From: DATJSJ01 sp035504175
GTDB lineage: Bacteria; Pseudomonadota; Alphaproteobacteria; Acetobacterales; Acetobacteraceae
DNA length: 64,000 bases
Assembly: GCA_035504175.1 (NCBI GenBank)
Contig: DATJSJ010000144.1
Coordinates: 19,152-83,151, forward strand
Direction: 5' to 3'
The translations under genes were made by a program, and so were the position numbers. Positions within the stretch are counted from its first letter, which is position 1. Every line of letters starts with the position of its first letter. The notes beneath the pieces were generated by a model. The model had not been told where the DNA came from. It saw nothing but the letters and a program-made list of their open reading frames with translations, and made no database searches. This document shows, in pieces, positions 31,576-40,407 of the stretch.

Positions 31576-32601
31576 TCAGGGCGCGATCGAGCGGCGCTCT
31601 TCCGCGCTTCTCCGCGCGGCATCGAGGACGGCGAGGGTACGGGCGCCTTCCTCGGCGGTGACGGGCGGCGCGCCGCCGGTGCGGACGGCGCGTTCGAACG
31701 CTTCGTAATAGTCGTGGTATCGGCCCTGCTCCGACGGCACGCGCGCAGTGCCCGCGGCGGTGTGGAGCATGCCCCAGGCCGCCTCGGGCTCGTAGCCCCA
31801 GGCGGCAAGGTCGGCGGCCGGGCGCAAGCCCGCGAAGATCGCCTGCGCCTGCACATCCGTCGTCATCGACGTGTAGCAGCCGAGCTCGCCATAGGCGCGG
31901 AGCTCGCGGGCATCGATGTGGTTGAGCTTGCTCGCCGAGACATGGCTGTGCGCGCCGCTCTCGTGCCGCAGCGTGATGGTGAAGCTCGCATCCGTCATGC
32001 CCTGTGGCAGTGCGACGCAGTCCATCTGCGCATCGACGACCTCGACCGGGCCGAGCAGCCAGATCATCTGATCGACGACATGGCTGCCGAGATCGCGCAG
32101 GAGCCCGCCTGTCGGCCCCGCTTCCAGCGTGTGCGCCCCGTCCTGGTCCATGCGTGAATGCACCCGCCAGATCCGGCCGAGCCGCCCGTCGCGCACGAGC
32201 TTCGCGAGCGTCTGCATGTCGGAATCGTAGCGGCGGTTCTGATAGACGCCGAGCACCACGCCCCTCGCCGTTGCCGCAGCGCCAAGCGCGCGCGCACCGG
32301 CCGCGTCTGGGGCAAAAGGCTTGTCGGCGATGACGTGCAGACCCGCCGCGATCGCCTCCAGGACCAGCTCCCGCCGGGTCTGCGGCGGCGTGGTGATGGT
32401 CACGGCGTCGCAAACGCCCGCCTCGATCATCGCCGCCAGGCTCGGAAAGATCGGCGTCTCGGGCCAGTCGGCGCGGACCTTCGCGACGGTCGCAGGAGCG
32501 CGGGCGACGATCCCCGCCAGGTCGCAATTGCGGGCGGCGACGATGAAAGGCGTGTGGAAATGCTGCCCGCCAGTGCCGTAGCCGACGACCCCGATCCGCA
32601 T
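31576..32601 (-). CDS. Gfo/Idh/MocA family oxidoreductase
   Basis: A 341-residue NAD(P)-dependent dehydrogenase. MRIGVVGYGTGGQHFHTPF is the N-terminal Rossmann fold, ITTPPQTRRELVLEAIAAG is followed by HVIADKPFAPDA with the conserved Lys, and GGLLRDLGSHVVDQM gives the family's G-x-x-x-D-x-G-x-H active-site region. GGAGGGCTGAG precedes ATG 32601. It is downstream of the Rieske ferredoxin (140-bp gap) and probably the last gene of the moc-like operon. The 223 bp downstream toward ispH contains no gene. Confidence 0.9.
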   Translation of the reverse strand: MRIGVVGYGTGGQHFHTPFIVAARNCDLAGIVARAPATVAKVRADWPETPIFPSLAAMIEAGVCDAVTITTPPQTRRELVLEAIAAGLHVIADKPFAPDAAGARALGAAATARGVVLGVYQNRRYDSDMQTLAKLVRDGRLGRIWRVHSRMDQDGAHTLEAGPTGGLLRDLGSHVVDQMIWLLGPVEVVDAQMDCVALPQGMTDASFTITLRHESGAHSHVSASKLNHIDARELRAYGELGCYTSMTTDVQAQAIFAGLRPAADLAAWGYEPEAAWGMLHTAAGTARVPSEQGRYHDYYEAFERAVRTGGAPPVTAEEGARTLAVLDAARRSAEERRSIAP

Positions 32602-32741
32602 CTCAGCCCTCCACCAACTGGGCGCCCGCGACGCAAGACCGGTTGTCATACGTCCCCATTCGACTTCCTTCCTCGGTCGGAGCGTGAACGCGTTGCGGCA
32701 CGCCTCGGCCGTGCCCGCCCGGCATCGCCGGCGCAGCGCAC

Positions 32742-33050
32742 TCAGAGCTCGATCAGGACGCGGCCGTTCTCGACCTTGGTCGGGAAGGTGTGGAGATTCT
32801 CGCAGGCGGGCGGCGTCTCGACCTCGCCGGTGGTGAAGTTGAAGATCGAGGAATGCTTGGGGCATTCGACGGTGTTCTCGACCACGAGTCCGTCTCCGAG
32901 GTGGATCGACTCGTGCGTACAGAGCCCGTCGGTGCAGAAATACTCGTCCTGGTGGTTGCGGAAGATCGCGAAGGTGCGGCCGTCATGGTCGAAGCGGCGG
33001 CCTTCCTCGGCGTCGATATCGGCGGCGGAACAGGCGTCGATCCAGGGCAT
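32742..33050 (-). CDS. MocE-type Rieske [2Fe-2S] ferredoxin
   Basis: A 102-residue stand-alone Rieske protein. The cluster ligands are C44-x-H46 and C63-x-x-H66, separated by 16 residues as in the family. No signal peptide, so it is cytoplasmic. Such ferredoxins pass electrons to an oxygenase. In rhizobial moc operons, MocE is paired with an oxygenase in rhizopine breakdown. Here the obvious partner is the membrane diiron hydroxylase at 38200 (and its paralogue at 41043). No ferredoxin reductase (MocF-like) lies in the window. It begins 9 bp after the TIM-barrel gene. Confidence 0.88.
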   Translation of the reverse strand: MPWIDACSAADIDAEEGRRFDHDGRTFAIFRNHQDEYFCTDGLCTHESIHLGDGLVVENTVECPKHSSIFNFTTGEVETPPACENLHTFPTKVENGRVLIEL

Positions 33051-33059
33051 CTGCGCTCT

Positions 33060-34019
33060 CTAGATGGCTTGGGGTGAGTAGTCGGCGGGTGCTGCGGGCA
33101 TGACGCCTTTCAGGAGTGCTACGGATTTCTCCAGCCCCTCGAGGGAGTTCAGCAGCACGTCCTCGTGCTCGATGGACAGCCAGCCGTCATAGCCCGCCAT
33201 CTTCAGCCGGTAGCAGAACTGCCGCCACCATTCCTCGCCATGGCCGAAGCCGAGCGTGATGTAGGACCAGCTGCGGCCGGGGATGTCCATCAACGAGCCG
33301 TTCTCCAGCAGGCTGGTGGTCGCCTGCACCGGCGCGTTCAGGAAGGTGTCCTTGGCATGGACGTGGTAGATCGCCCCGCGCAAGGCTTCGGCGGCGGCGA
33401 GCGGGTCAGCCCCCATCCAGAACAGGTGCGACGGATCGAGATTCGCGCCCACCGCCGGCCCCACGGCCGCGCGCAGCTTCAACAGGGACGGGACGTTGTA
33501 GACGCACTGGTTGCCGTGGAGTTCGAGCGCGATCCGCTCGACGCCGTTCTCCTTCGCGAGCGCCGCGATCCCGGTCCAGAACGGGAAGAGTTTGTCCTCC
33601 CATTGGTAGCGCAGGATCGCCTGCGTCTCGGGCGGCCAGGACGAGACCACCCAGTTCGGCATCGTGTCGGTGGCATTGCCCGCGGGCAGGCCGGACATGG
33701 TGCAGACGGTCTTGATCCCCATCGCGCCGGCAACCCGGATCGTGTCCTTCAGCCCTTCGCCCTGCGCCGTGTCGGTCGGGTGCAGCGGATTGCCGTTGGC
33801 GTTCAGGCTGATGACCTCCAGGCCGCGATCGGCGAAGGCGCGAAGGAAATCCTGCCGTTTCGCGGCGTCGTCCAGCATCGCCTTGAGCGGGAAATGCGGC
33901 GCCGTCGACCAGCCGCACGTGTTCACCTCGACGCCGGAGACGCCCATGCGGGCGGCGTGGTCGAGCATCTCCGCGAAGGAGAAGCCGCCGAGGCTGTCGG
34001 ATACGAACCCCAGTTTCAT
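33060..34019 (-). CDS. Sugar phosphate isomerase/epimerase-like TIM barrel (IolE/MocC/AP-endonuclease 2 family)
   Basis: A 319-residue xylose-isomerase-like TIM barrel. MKLGFVSDSLGG begins beta strand 1. Probable metal ligands are Glu in RIALELHGNQ, Asp in GANLDPSHL, His in YHVHAKD and Glu in LSIEHEDV. Family members isomerise or dehydrate inosose-like sugars (IolE, IolI, MocC). The ATG at 34019 overlaps the dehydrogenase stop (ATGA) and the gene ends 9 bp before the Rieske gene. This fits inositol-type catabolism. Confidence 0.88.
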   Translation of the reverse strand: MKLGFVSDSLGGFSFAEMLDHAARMGVSGVEVNTCGWSTAPHFPLKAMLDDAAKRQDFLRAFADRGLEVISLNANGNPLHPTDTAQGEGLKDTIRVAGAMGIKTVCTMSGLPAGNATDTMPNWVVSSWPPETQAILRYQWEDKLFPFWTGIAALAKENGVERIALELHGNQCVYNVPSLLKLRAAVGPAVGANLDPSHLFWMGADPLAAAEALRGAIYHVHAKDTFLNAPVQATTSLLENGSLMDIPGRSWSYITLGFGHGEEWWRQFCYRLKMAGYDGWLSIEHEDVLLNSLEGLEKSVALLKGVMPAAPADYSPQAI

Positions 34020-35020
34020 GCGTAGAACCCTGGCCTGGCGATCATCTCGATGGGCATTTTCCGTCCCTCCTTCAGGGCGCGCACGCCGGTCTCGGCGACG
34101 ATCGCCGCGCAGTAGCCATCCCAGCTCGAGGCCGCGCCCGCGGGAAAGGCGCCGGTCGCGACGAAGCGAAGGAAGGCACGGTTCTGGCGGCGGTACGCCT
34201 CGGCATAGCGGGTGCGCCAGTCGACATCATAGCCGGTGGACCCGGCGAATTCGCGGTCGAGCCGGGTATAGGCCAACGGCTGCATCGCGACGCTGGCCGC
34301 CTCGCCGACCAGTTCGGCGCGGACGTCGTAGCCGTAGGCGGCGTTGCTGTTGATCTCGATGGTGACGATCTGGCCGTCGACGGTCTCCAGCACCATGACG
34401 ACCGGTGCCACCAGCGCATCCGAACGCTTCGGCTGCCAGGCGCCGATCGTCGCATATTCGGTGCCCAGCACGTGCCGGACCACGTCGAATTCATGCGGCG
34501 CCGAATTGGTGATCGCCATGGCGCCGGTGAAATCGGCGGCGGGTGTGGCGACGTTGCGGTGGAAATTGTGCATCATCAGCGCCCGGCCCAGCCGGCCATC
34601 CGCCAGCGCCGCCCTCATCTCGACATAGGCCTGATCGTAGCGACGCATGAATCCCAACTGGACGAATTTCTCGCCTGCCGCGCGTTCGGCCTCCATCACC
34701 CGGAGGCATTCCGCCGAGGATTGCGACAGCGGCTTTTCGCACAGCACCTTCTTGCCGGTGCGGATGCAGGCCATCGACAGCGGCGCGTGGGTGAAGTCCG
34801 GGCTCGCGACGATCACGGCATCCACGTCAGCGCGGGCGATCGCCGCCTCGGCATCGGTTGCCACGTCCGACGCGCCGCTTGCATCGGCGACCCGGCGCGC
34901 CCGCTCGCCGTCCATGTCGCAGACGACCTGCAGCGTGGCACCGGGCAGATCCTCTGCCACGATCCTTGCGTGATCGGCCCCCATGAGGCCGGCGCCGATG
35001 ACGGCGATGCGAAGTGTCAT
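34016..35020 (-). CDS. Inositol 2-dehydrogenase-like Gfo/Idh/MocA oxidoreductase
   Basis: A 334-residue dehydrogenase, close in length and motif pattern to IolG/IdhA. GAGLMGADHARIV near residue 9 is the NAD-binding loop, CEKPLS carries the catalytic Lys, GFMRRYDQAY is characteristic of inositol dehydrogenases, and NSAPHEFDVVRHVLG holds the conserved Asp/His pair. Substrate could be myo-inositol, scyllo-inositol or a methylated/aminated inositol. The stop overlaps the TIM-barrel gene. A strong hairpin (35075-35096) lies upstream, between it and the ABC ATPase. Confidence 0.87.
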   Translation of the reverse strand: MTLRIAVIGAGLMGADHARIVAEDLPGATLQVVCDMDGERARRVADASGASDVATDAEAAIARADVDAVIVASPDFTHAPLSMACIRTGKKVLCEKPLSQSSAECLRVMEAERAAGEKFVQLGFMRRYDQAYVEMRAALADGRLGRALMMHNFHRNVATPAADFTGAMAITNSAPHEFDVVRHVLGTEYATIGAWQPKRSDALVAPVVMVLETVDGQIVTIEINSNAAYGYDVRAELVGEAASVAMQPLAYTRLDREFAGSTGYDVDWRTRYAEAYRRQNRAFLRFVATGAFPAGAASSWDGYCAAIVAETGVRALKEGRKMPIEMIARPGFYA

Positions 35021-35074
35021 GTTGGTCCTGCGTGGCGGGTCACGGGATGCGCGGTGCGGCGGCGGCCGGCGCCC

Positions 35075-35096
35075 GGGGCGGCTGGAGGGCCGCCCC
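35075..35096 (-). terminator. Stem-loop between transporter and catabolic genes
   Basis: GGGGCGGC (35075-35082) pairs perfectly with GCCGCCCC (35089-35096), 6-base loop, 25 bases after the ABC ATPase stop on the minus strand. No T-run follows. It may partly terminate or protect the transporter transcript before the catabolic genes. Confidence 0.45.
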
Positions 35097-35121
35097 CTGG
35101 CGGTCGTTTGGGCGATGGTCC

Positions 35122-35943
35122 TCAGGCCGCATGCGGTGGATGGCCCTCATGGCTTTCCATGTATCCTTCGATCGAGGCCTCGAGGCCGGCCATCGTCTCG
35201 CCGCCGGCCATCAGGTCGGTGATCTCCTCGCGGCTTTTCTCGCCCTTGCGGAAGTCGGCGGCAATGGCGCCGCGGATCAGCACCGCGAAATGATCGCCGA
35301 CGGCCATGGCATGCATCACCTGGTGGGTGATGAAAATCACCGCCAGGCCGCGGCGCTTGGTCTCGTTCACGATCCGCAGCACGTGCGCCGCCTGCTTCAC
35401 GCCGAGCGCCGCGGTCGGCTCATCGAGGATCAGGACGCGCGCGCCGAAATGGACCGCCCGGGCGATGGCGAGCGACTGCCGCTCGCCGCCCGAAAGCCCG
35501 CCGACGAGCCGGTCGCCGTCATCGATCCGGGTGATACCGAAGCCCTGGACCGCCTTGACGGCGATCTCGTTGGCGTGGCCGCGGTCGAACACCTTGAACG
35601 GGCCCCAGCGCCTGGTCGGCTCGACGCCGACGAAGAAGCTGCGGCCGATGCTCATCAGCGGGAAGGTGCCGCCGAACTGATGCACGGTCGCGATGCCGCG
35701 CTCGGCCGCATCCCGCGGGCGCTCGAACTGGACCTCCTCGCCGTCCATCAGGATCCTGCCGCGCGTCGGCTTGTGCACGCCCGCCAGGGTCTTGATCAGC
35801 GTCGACTTGCCCGCGCCATTGTCGCCCAGCAGGCAGAGCACTTCGCCGGCATTCACCTTCAGCGATATCTCATGCAGCACGTCGATCGGCCCGAAGGATT
35901 TGTCGACGTCGCGCAGTTCGAGAACGGGTGTCTTCTCGGCCAT
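35122..35943 (-). CDS. Ribose/inositol-type ABC importer ATPase, single-domain
   Basis: A 273-residue CUT2 ATPase with one nucleotide-binding domain: Walker A GDNGAGKS (40-47), signature GLSGGERQS, Walker B LILDEP and FITHQVMHAM. This is half the size of RbsA, like the ATPase at 18056. It starts 4 bp after the permease stop and probably works with that permease and the binding protein at 37133. Placed in a moc/inositol-like region, so a polyol substrate is likely. Confidence 0.92.
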   Translation of the reverse strand: MAEKTPVLELRDVDKSFGPIDVLHEISLKVNAGEVLCLLGDNGAGKSTLIKTLAGVHKPTRGRILMDGEEVQFERPRDAAERGIATVHQFGGTFPLMSIGRSFFVGVEPTRRWGPFKVFDRGHANEIAVKAVQGFGITRIDDGDRLVGGLSGGERQSLAIARAVHFGARVLILDEPTAALGVKQAAHVLRIVNETKRRGLAVIFITHQVMHAMAVGDHFAVLIRGAIAADFRKGEKSREEITDLMAGGETMAGLEASIEGYMESHEGHPPHAA

Positions 35944-35947
35944 GTCG

Positions 35948-37018
35948 TTACCTCCACTTCGCCTTTTTCGAGCCGGTGTAGCTCAGCGCCATCTGCCGGA
36001 AGGTGTTGTTCATCAGCACCGCGATCAGCAGCATCACGCCGATGATCAGGCTGGACCAGTTGCGATCGAACGAGGTGAAGTAGATGCCCTGGTTCACCAC
36101 CGCGAAGGTGATCGTGCCGAAGAAGATGCCGACGACGGAGCCGAACCCGCCGGTCAGCAGCACGCCGCCGACCACGACCGAGATGATGACGTTGAAAATG
36201 TACGACATCCCGGCGGAGACCTGGGCCGAGTTGAACAGGATGGCCTGGCACATGCCGACGAAGGATGCGCTGGTCGCCGAGATCACAAAAAGCACGATCG
36301 TGAGCCGCGTGGTCGGAATGCCGGCATTGCGCGCGCTTTCGCGGTCGCCGCCCATGGCGAACAGCCAGTTGCCATATTTCGAGTAGTGGACGAAGAAGAT
36401 ATGGATCGCGCTCAGCACCAGCCACCAGATGATGATCACCTGGTAGGTGCCGCCGATGAAATGCCCGAAGACCGCCTTGTAGAACGGCGGCGCGGTGACG
36501 GCGACGCTGGTCGTCCCGGTGATCAGGACCGACAGTCCGAGCACCATGCCCGCAACCGCGAACAGCGTGCCCAGCGTGACGATCAGCGACGGCACGGCGG
36601 TGCGGATCACGAGGATGCCGTTGACGACGCCCACGACGATCCCGAACGCGAAACCGGCGACAATGCCGATCCACATCGGCAGCCCGAAATGGCCCGATAT
36701 GATCGCCACGATCATAGAGCCGGCTGGGATCATCGAGCCGATCGAGATGTCGAGCTCGCCCGCGATCATGAGCAGCCCGACCGGTATCGCCACGATCCCG
36801 ATATTGGCCGCGACATTGAGCCAGCTCGCGATTCCGGCCGGCATCATGAAGTCGATGCCGCCGAACACCAGGAAGAAGACGAAGACCGCGAACATGCCGA
36901 GAAAGGCGCCGGCTTCGGGTCGGCGCAGCAATCCGCCCAGCGAAGGCCTGGCACCCGCCGCCCGCGGCACGTTCGCCTTCAGTCCTCCCGCCGACGGGCT
37001 TTCAGTCACCGTGGTCAC
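35948..37018 (-). CDS. Ribose/inositol-type ABC importer permease
   Basis: A 356-residue CUT2 permease with about nine to ten hydrophobic segments. MIAGELDISIGSMI is the family GE-x-D-x-S-x-G motif; VPSLIVTLGTLF and GGVLLTGGFGSVVG are also standard. Start is GTG at 37018, preceded by GGGAGGAG at 6 bp. A perfect 11-bp stem-loop at 37081-37121 separates it from the binding-protein gene. Confidence 0.92.
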   Translation of the reverse strand: MTTVTESPSAGGLKANVPRAAGARPSLGGLLRRPEAGAFLGMFAVFVFFLVFGGIDFMMPAGIASWLNVAANIGIVAIPVGLLMIAGELDISIGSMIPAGSMIVAIISGHFGLPMWIGIVAGFAFGIVVGVVNGILVIRTAVPSLIVTLGTLFAVAGMVLGLSVLITGTTSVAVTAPPFYKAVFGHFIGGTYQVIIIWWLVLSAIHIFFVHYSKYGNWLFAMGGDRESARNAGIPTTRLTIVLFVISATSASFVGMCQAILFNSAQVSAGMSYIFNVIISVVVGGVLLTGGFGSVVGIFFGTITFAVVNQGIYFTSFDRNWSSLIIGVMLLIAVLMNNTFRQMALSYTGSKKAKWR

Positions 37019-37080
37019 CGCAGTCTCCTCCCTGCTTGCAAAGCGTGCCGTTGCCGTGACGCCAGGCCGGCGCCGGTCGG

Positions 37081-37121
37081 CCGTCGGCCCGACCCGCTTC
37101 GATCGCGGAGCGGGCCGACGG
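37081..37121 (-). promoter_or_regulatory. Intercistronic stem-loop after binding-protein gene
   Basis: CCGTCGGCCCG (37081-37091) pairs perfectly with CGGGCCGACGG (37111-37121) around a 19-base loop. It begins 11 bases after the binding-protein stop on the minus strand and ends about 60 bases before the permease start. No T-run. Same placement as the structure at 19944-19976 in the other ABC operon. Confidence 0.65.
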
Positions 37122-37132
37122 GCTTTCGGAAC

Positions 37133-38095
37133 TCAGCGATAGCCTTTCTCACCGCCGCGCATCGTGGCGTCGATGTTGGCCTTGTCGACGATCCCCGGGC
37201 CGGTCAGCAGCGGATGCGACGCCATGGCGAGGCCGTAATTGACGTAGGCGTCGGACAGACTCACGGCGAGAAATCCCTGCAGCCAGGGCTGCTGGTCGAC
37301 CGCGAAGAGCTGCTGGCCCGCCTTGATGCGCTTGAGACCGGCGACGTCCATGTCGAACGAGCCGAGCTGCACCTTGCCGAGCCTGCCGGCCTGCATGATG
37401 CCGGTATAGGCGCTGTCGGCGTCACCCGCGGAGATCGTGAAAATGCCGTCGATCGTATGGTCCTTCAGCAGGGTGGCCTTGATCGCCTCGGCAACCGCCG
37501 TTGGATCGCCGAACGAGCTGGACGGAAGCGGCAGCTCGGTCGAGGTGAAGCCCTCCGCCTTCATGCCGTCCGCGATTCCCTTGCAGCGCGCCTCGAGATT
37601 GCCGGCGCCAGGCACGGTGTTGACGCAGATGACGTGCTTGACGCCGTGCTTGGCAAAATAGTGTCCGCCGGCGAGCCCGGCGGGATATTCCTCGTTGCCG
37701 ATGTAGTTCACCGCACCGAGCTTCTGGGCCTCTTCCTCGCCGCCCGCGTTGTAGAGCATCACCGGGATGCCGGCCTGCTCCGCCGCCTTGATCGCCTCAT
37801 CCTCCGAGGCCGGAACCCAGTCGGGCACGGCAATGATGTCGACGCGCTGGCTGATCGCGGTGCGCACCAGGTTGGCCGCGTCGCCGCCGATGTTGTCGTA
37901 GGTCTGAAGCTGCAGGTAGTTCACCTTGCCACCGTGCTGCTTGACCACCAGCGTCGCGTCGTCGATGCCCTTCTTGATCTTGGCGAAGAACGGGTCGTCG
38001 GCCTTGCCGCCGATGATGGCGATGTTCGCGGCCATCGCCCCGGTTGCGACGAGCGCGATGGCCGTGGAAGCCGCAAGTGTCTTGATCAGTCTCAT
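37133..38095 (-). CDS. Periplasmic polyol/sugar-binding protein, type 1
   Basis: A 320-residue binding protein with a signal peptide (MRLIKTLAASTAIALVATG, cleavage near residue 22 after AMA). Landmarks are IIGGKADDPFFAKIKKGIDD, LQTYDNIGGDAANLVRTAIS, DWVPASEDEAI and FAVDQQPWLQGF. It is closely similar to the protein at 44040: about two-thirds of the first 60 mature residues match by eye. It is followed by a stem-loop and then permease and ATPase. Ligand unknown; inositol-like compounds fit the neighbours. Confidence 0.9.
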   Translation of the reverse strand: MRLIKTLAASTAIALVATGAMAANIAIIGGKADDPFFAKIKKGIDDATLVVKQHGGKVNYLQLQTYDNIGGDAANLVRTAISQRVDIIAVPDWVPASEDEAIKAAEQAGIPVMLYNAGGEEEAQKLGAVNYIGNEEYPAGLAGGHYFAKHGVKHVICVNTVPGAGNLEARCKGIADGMKAEGFTSTELPLPSSSFGDPTAVAEAIKATLLKDHTIDGIFTISAGDADSAYTGIMQAGRLGKVQLGSFDMDVAGLKRIKAGQQLFAVDQQPWLQGFLAVSLSDAYVNYGLAMASHPLLTGPGIVDKANIDATMRGGEKGYR

Positions 38096-38158
38096 GGTCG
38101 CGTTTCCTCCCTTGTTGCGATGGCCGCCCCATGGCGGGCATCGTCAGACTTCGACTCC

Positions 38159-38175
38159 CAGGCGCGGCGCGCCTG
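38159..38175 (-). promoter_or_regulatory. Short stem-loop after the hydroxylase gene
   Basis: CAGGCGC (38159-38165) pairs with GCGCCTG (38169-38175) around a 3-base loop. It lies 24 bases beyond the hydroxylase stop on the minus strand, inside the 104-bp gap before the binding-protein gene. Function unproven. Confidence 0.3.
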
Positions 38176-38199
38176 TCCGTGCAGTTCAGTTCGCTCGGA

Positions 38200-39222
38200 T
38201 CATTCCGCGGGGATCGACGCGGGCTTGCGCCGGTTCATCCGCTCTTTCTTGCGGCGGAAGCGTTCCTTCATCCGCCCGTCGGCTTCCTTGGTGCCGTCGT
38301 GCCAGGTGCCGAACCACTTATCGAGCGGGACGACGCCGTCGCCGCCGTAGTTCACTTCGAAATACTTGTGGTGCAGGTAGTGGGTGTAGGCATGGCTATC
38401 CATCGCCTGCCCGTCGGTGATCTCCAGCTTGTCGAAGCCGATATGGCCGACGACCGCGCCATAGGCGGTGCTGGTGAGCTGGAACATCGCGACGAACGGC
38501 GCCGACGGCAGCAGCAGATGCCACAGCACCTCCGAGAAGAAGATGGTGGACTCCACCGGGTGCATCGACATCGACGACCACGGGCTCGGATTGATCGAAT
38601 TGTGGTGGATCGAGTGGATCCATCTGTAGAGCGGCCCCTGGTGGATCAGCCAATGCCCGCAGTAGAAATGGATCTCGTGGATTGCCGGGGCGAGGAGGAT
38701 CAGCACGACCAGCCAGGGCCAGTAGACCTGCGGATTGACCCAGTGCGCGTAGCCGTTGGCGAAGCACCAGAGGGTGAGGACCTCGATCACGGTCCAGATC
38801 GGGATCGAGACCAGGAACGTGCGCAGGAAATTGTCGATGTTCTGGCTCTTGAACCAGAACACGTCCGAGGGCTGCTCCGAGGGGAATTTGTGGTTGTACT
38901 TGAACCGCGTGCCCTGGACACGCCGGACGTAATAGAAGAGCTCGATTGCGCCGAACATCGCGAAGATGCCGGCCGCGTTCACGGCGTAGAGCCAGAGCGC
39001 CCAGCCCCAGGACATCGTCCGCATCGTCGCCCAGCCCGGCAGGACGAGGTACCAGTAGGCCAGGGTCACGGCCATGAAGATGGTGTTGTGCGGCCAGATG
39101 TAGCCGATCAGCCACTGGCCGACCTGGCGGAACTTCCCGGTCCAGAACGGGGCGACGTCCAACGGCTCGTTGGGTGACCAGTTGCCGCGCTTGTCGCGGG
39201 TGCCGTAGCGGAGATCGTCCAT
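38200..39222 (-). CDS. Sterol desaturase/fatty-acid hydroxylase family membrane diiron enzyme (copy 1)
   Basis: A 340-residue membrane protein with several hydrophobic helices. The histidine boxes are HEIHFYCGH (from H182), HSIHH (203-207) and HYLHH (281-285), the ligand set of membrane diiron oxygenases. The ATG at 39222 is preceded by GGGGGGAAC; the paralogue at 41043 begins with the same MDDL-x-x-GT-x-x-KRG sequence, which supports this start. First gene of the minus-strand moc-like operon, with a Rieske ferredoxin six genes downstream as likely electron donor. An oxidation such as O-demethylation or hydroxylation of a substituted polyol is inferred. Confidence 0.87.
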   Translation of the reverse strand: MDDLRYGTRDKRGNWSPNEPLDVAPFWTGKFRQVGQWLIGYIWPHNTIFMAVTLAYWYLVLPGWATMRTMSWGWALWLYAVNAAGIFAMFGAIELFYYVRRVQGTRFKYNHKFPSEQPSDVFWFKSQNIDNFLRTFLVSIPIWTVIEVLTLWCFANGYAHWVNPQVYWPWLVVLILLAPAIHEIHFYCGHWLIHQGPLYRWIHSIHHNSINPSPWSSMSMHPVESTIFFSEVLWHLLLPSAPFVAMFQLTSTAYGAVVGHIGFDKLEITDGQAMDSHAYTHYLHHKYFEVNYGGDGVVPLDKWFGTWHDGTKEADGRMKERFRRKKERMNRRKPASIPAE

Positions 39223-39267
39223 TGTTCCCCCCAAGGGCGCGGAGATCGGCTGGGCCGCTCGTTCGGC

Positions 39268-39279
39268 TTGCTATAGCAA
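39268..39279. promoter_or_regulatory. Candidate LacI-type operator TTGCTATAGCAA
   Basis: A perfect 12-bp palindrome in the 162-bp gap between the divergent hydroxylase and LacI-type genes. An overlapping GCAATTGC follows. Its symmetric form and position suit a LacI-family operator controlling both directions. Binding by either regulator in the region is inference. Confidence 0.5.
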
Positions 39280-39384
39280 TTGCGAGAAAACCGGCATAAA
39301 CCTTTCTGCATGACTGACGCATTTCCCTTCATTTCCACCATTGCCGCGGCCCGGCAAATGAAGGAATCTGTCAGGGAGGGCCCC

Positions 39385-40407
39385 ATGGCGCGCCGGGTGA
39401 ACATCGCCGAACTGGCCGAGAAGGCCGGTGTCAGCGTCTCCACGATCGATCGCATCATGAACGGGCGCGCCAATGTCCGGCCGGCGACGGCCGCGCGCGT
39501 GCTGGCCGCGGCGGAAGCCGTCGCGTTCTACGCGCTGCCGACGCTGCGCGAGCGGCTGAGCGTCGACAAGCCGACGATCCGGCTGGGATTCCTGCTGCAG
39601 CAATCGAACCGGGCGCTTTACCGCATGATCGCGGAGGCGGTGCAGCTCGCGGGATCGGAGAGTCCCGAGCCGGTCAAAATCGTGGTCGAGCATATGGACG
39701 ATCTCTCCCCGGAGGCCGTGGCGGCGCGGATTCTGCGGCTCGGCGAGCAGGTGCAGGCGCTGGCGGTCGTCTCGGCCGAGCATCCGCGGATCGCCCATGC
39801 GATCGAGACACTCGCGGCCAACGGCGTGCCCAGCTACGGGCTGATCTCGGAGCTGACCGCATCCTGCGGGATCGGCTATATCGGGCTCGACAACTGGAAG
39901 GTCGGCAGGACCGCCGGCTGGGCCGTGTCCGGCCTGTGCCGGAGAGTGGGCCGGGTCGCGATTCTCGTCGGCAATCACCGCTACCGCTGCCAGGAGCAGA
40001 ACGAATCGGGCTTTCGCTCCTATCTTCGCGAACATGCGCCTGACTTCACCTTGCTCGAGCCGGTGCAGACATTCGAGGACAAGTCGATCGCCCGGGAGGT
40101 CACGGAGCAGTTGCTGCGGCATCAGCCCGACCTGGCCGGTCTCTACGTCTCCGGCGGCGGCATGGTCGGCGTGCTCGAGGCGCTCAAGGCATCCGGCCGG
40201 GGTTCCTCGATCGTCACCGTCGGGAATGACCTGACGACCCACACGCGGATGGGGTTGATCGACCACGATCTGTCGGTGGTGTTCGCCCATCCGATTGCCA
40301 GGATGGCGACGGAAGCCGTCGCCCAGATGCTGCAGGACCTTCGGTCCGGCACGCCCCCGGGAAAGCGCTTCATCGGTTTCGACATCTACACGCCGGAGAA
40401 CATCTGA
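39385..40407 (+). CDS. LacI-family transcriptional regulator (copy 1)
   Basis: A 340-residue repressor. The N-terminal helix-turn-helix NIAELAEKAGVSVSTIDRIM (residues 6-25) and hinge region are followed by a type 1 periplasmic-binding-like sensor domain (from about 60), containing PSYGLISELTAS and GIGYIGLDNWKVGRTAGW. ATG 39385 has GGGAGGG 4 bp upstream; the frame is open further upstream but without a better site. Divergent from the diiron hydroxylase, with a palindrome between them. The sensor resembles ribose/inositol binders, so the inducer may be the transported polyol. Confidence 0.9.
   Translation: MARRVNIAELAEKAGVSVSTIDRIMNGRANVRPATAARVLAAAEAVAFYALPTLRERLSVDKPTIRLGFLLQQSNRALYRMIAEAVQLAGSESPEPVKIVVEHMDDLSPEAVAARILRLGEQVQALAVVSAEHPRIAHAIETLAANGVPSYGLISELTASCGIGYIGLDNWKVGRTAGWAVSGLCRRVGRVAILVGNHRYRCQEQNESGFRSYLREHAPDFTLLEPVQTFEDKSIAREVTEQLLRHQPDLAGLYVSGGGMVGVLEALKASGRGSSIVTVGNDLTTHTRMGLIDHDLSVVFAHPIARMATEAVAQMLQDLRSGTPPGKRFIGFDIYTPENI

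Noticed and set aside
35693..38350. 885-codon open frame on the plus strand
   Set aside because: Antisense to clear ABC permease, ATPase and binding-protein genes; its translation is His/Asp/Arg-rich with no domain, the usual shadow in high-GC DNA.
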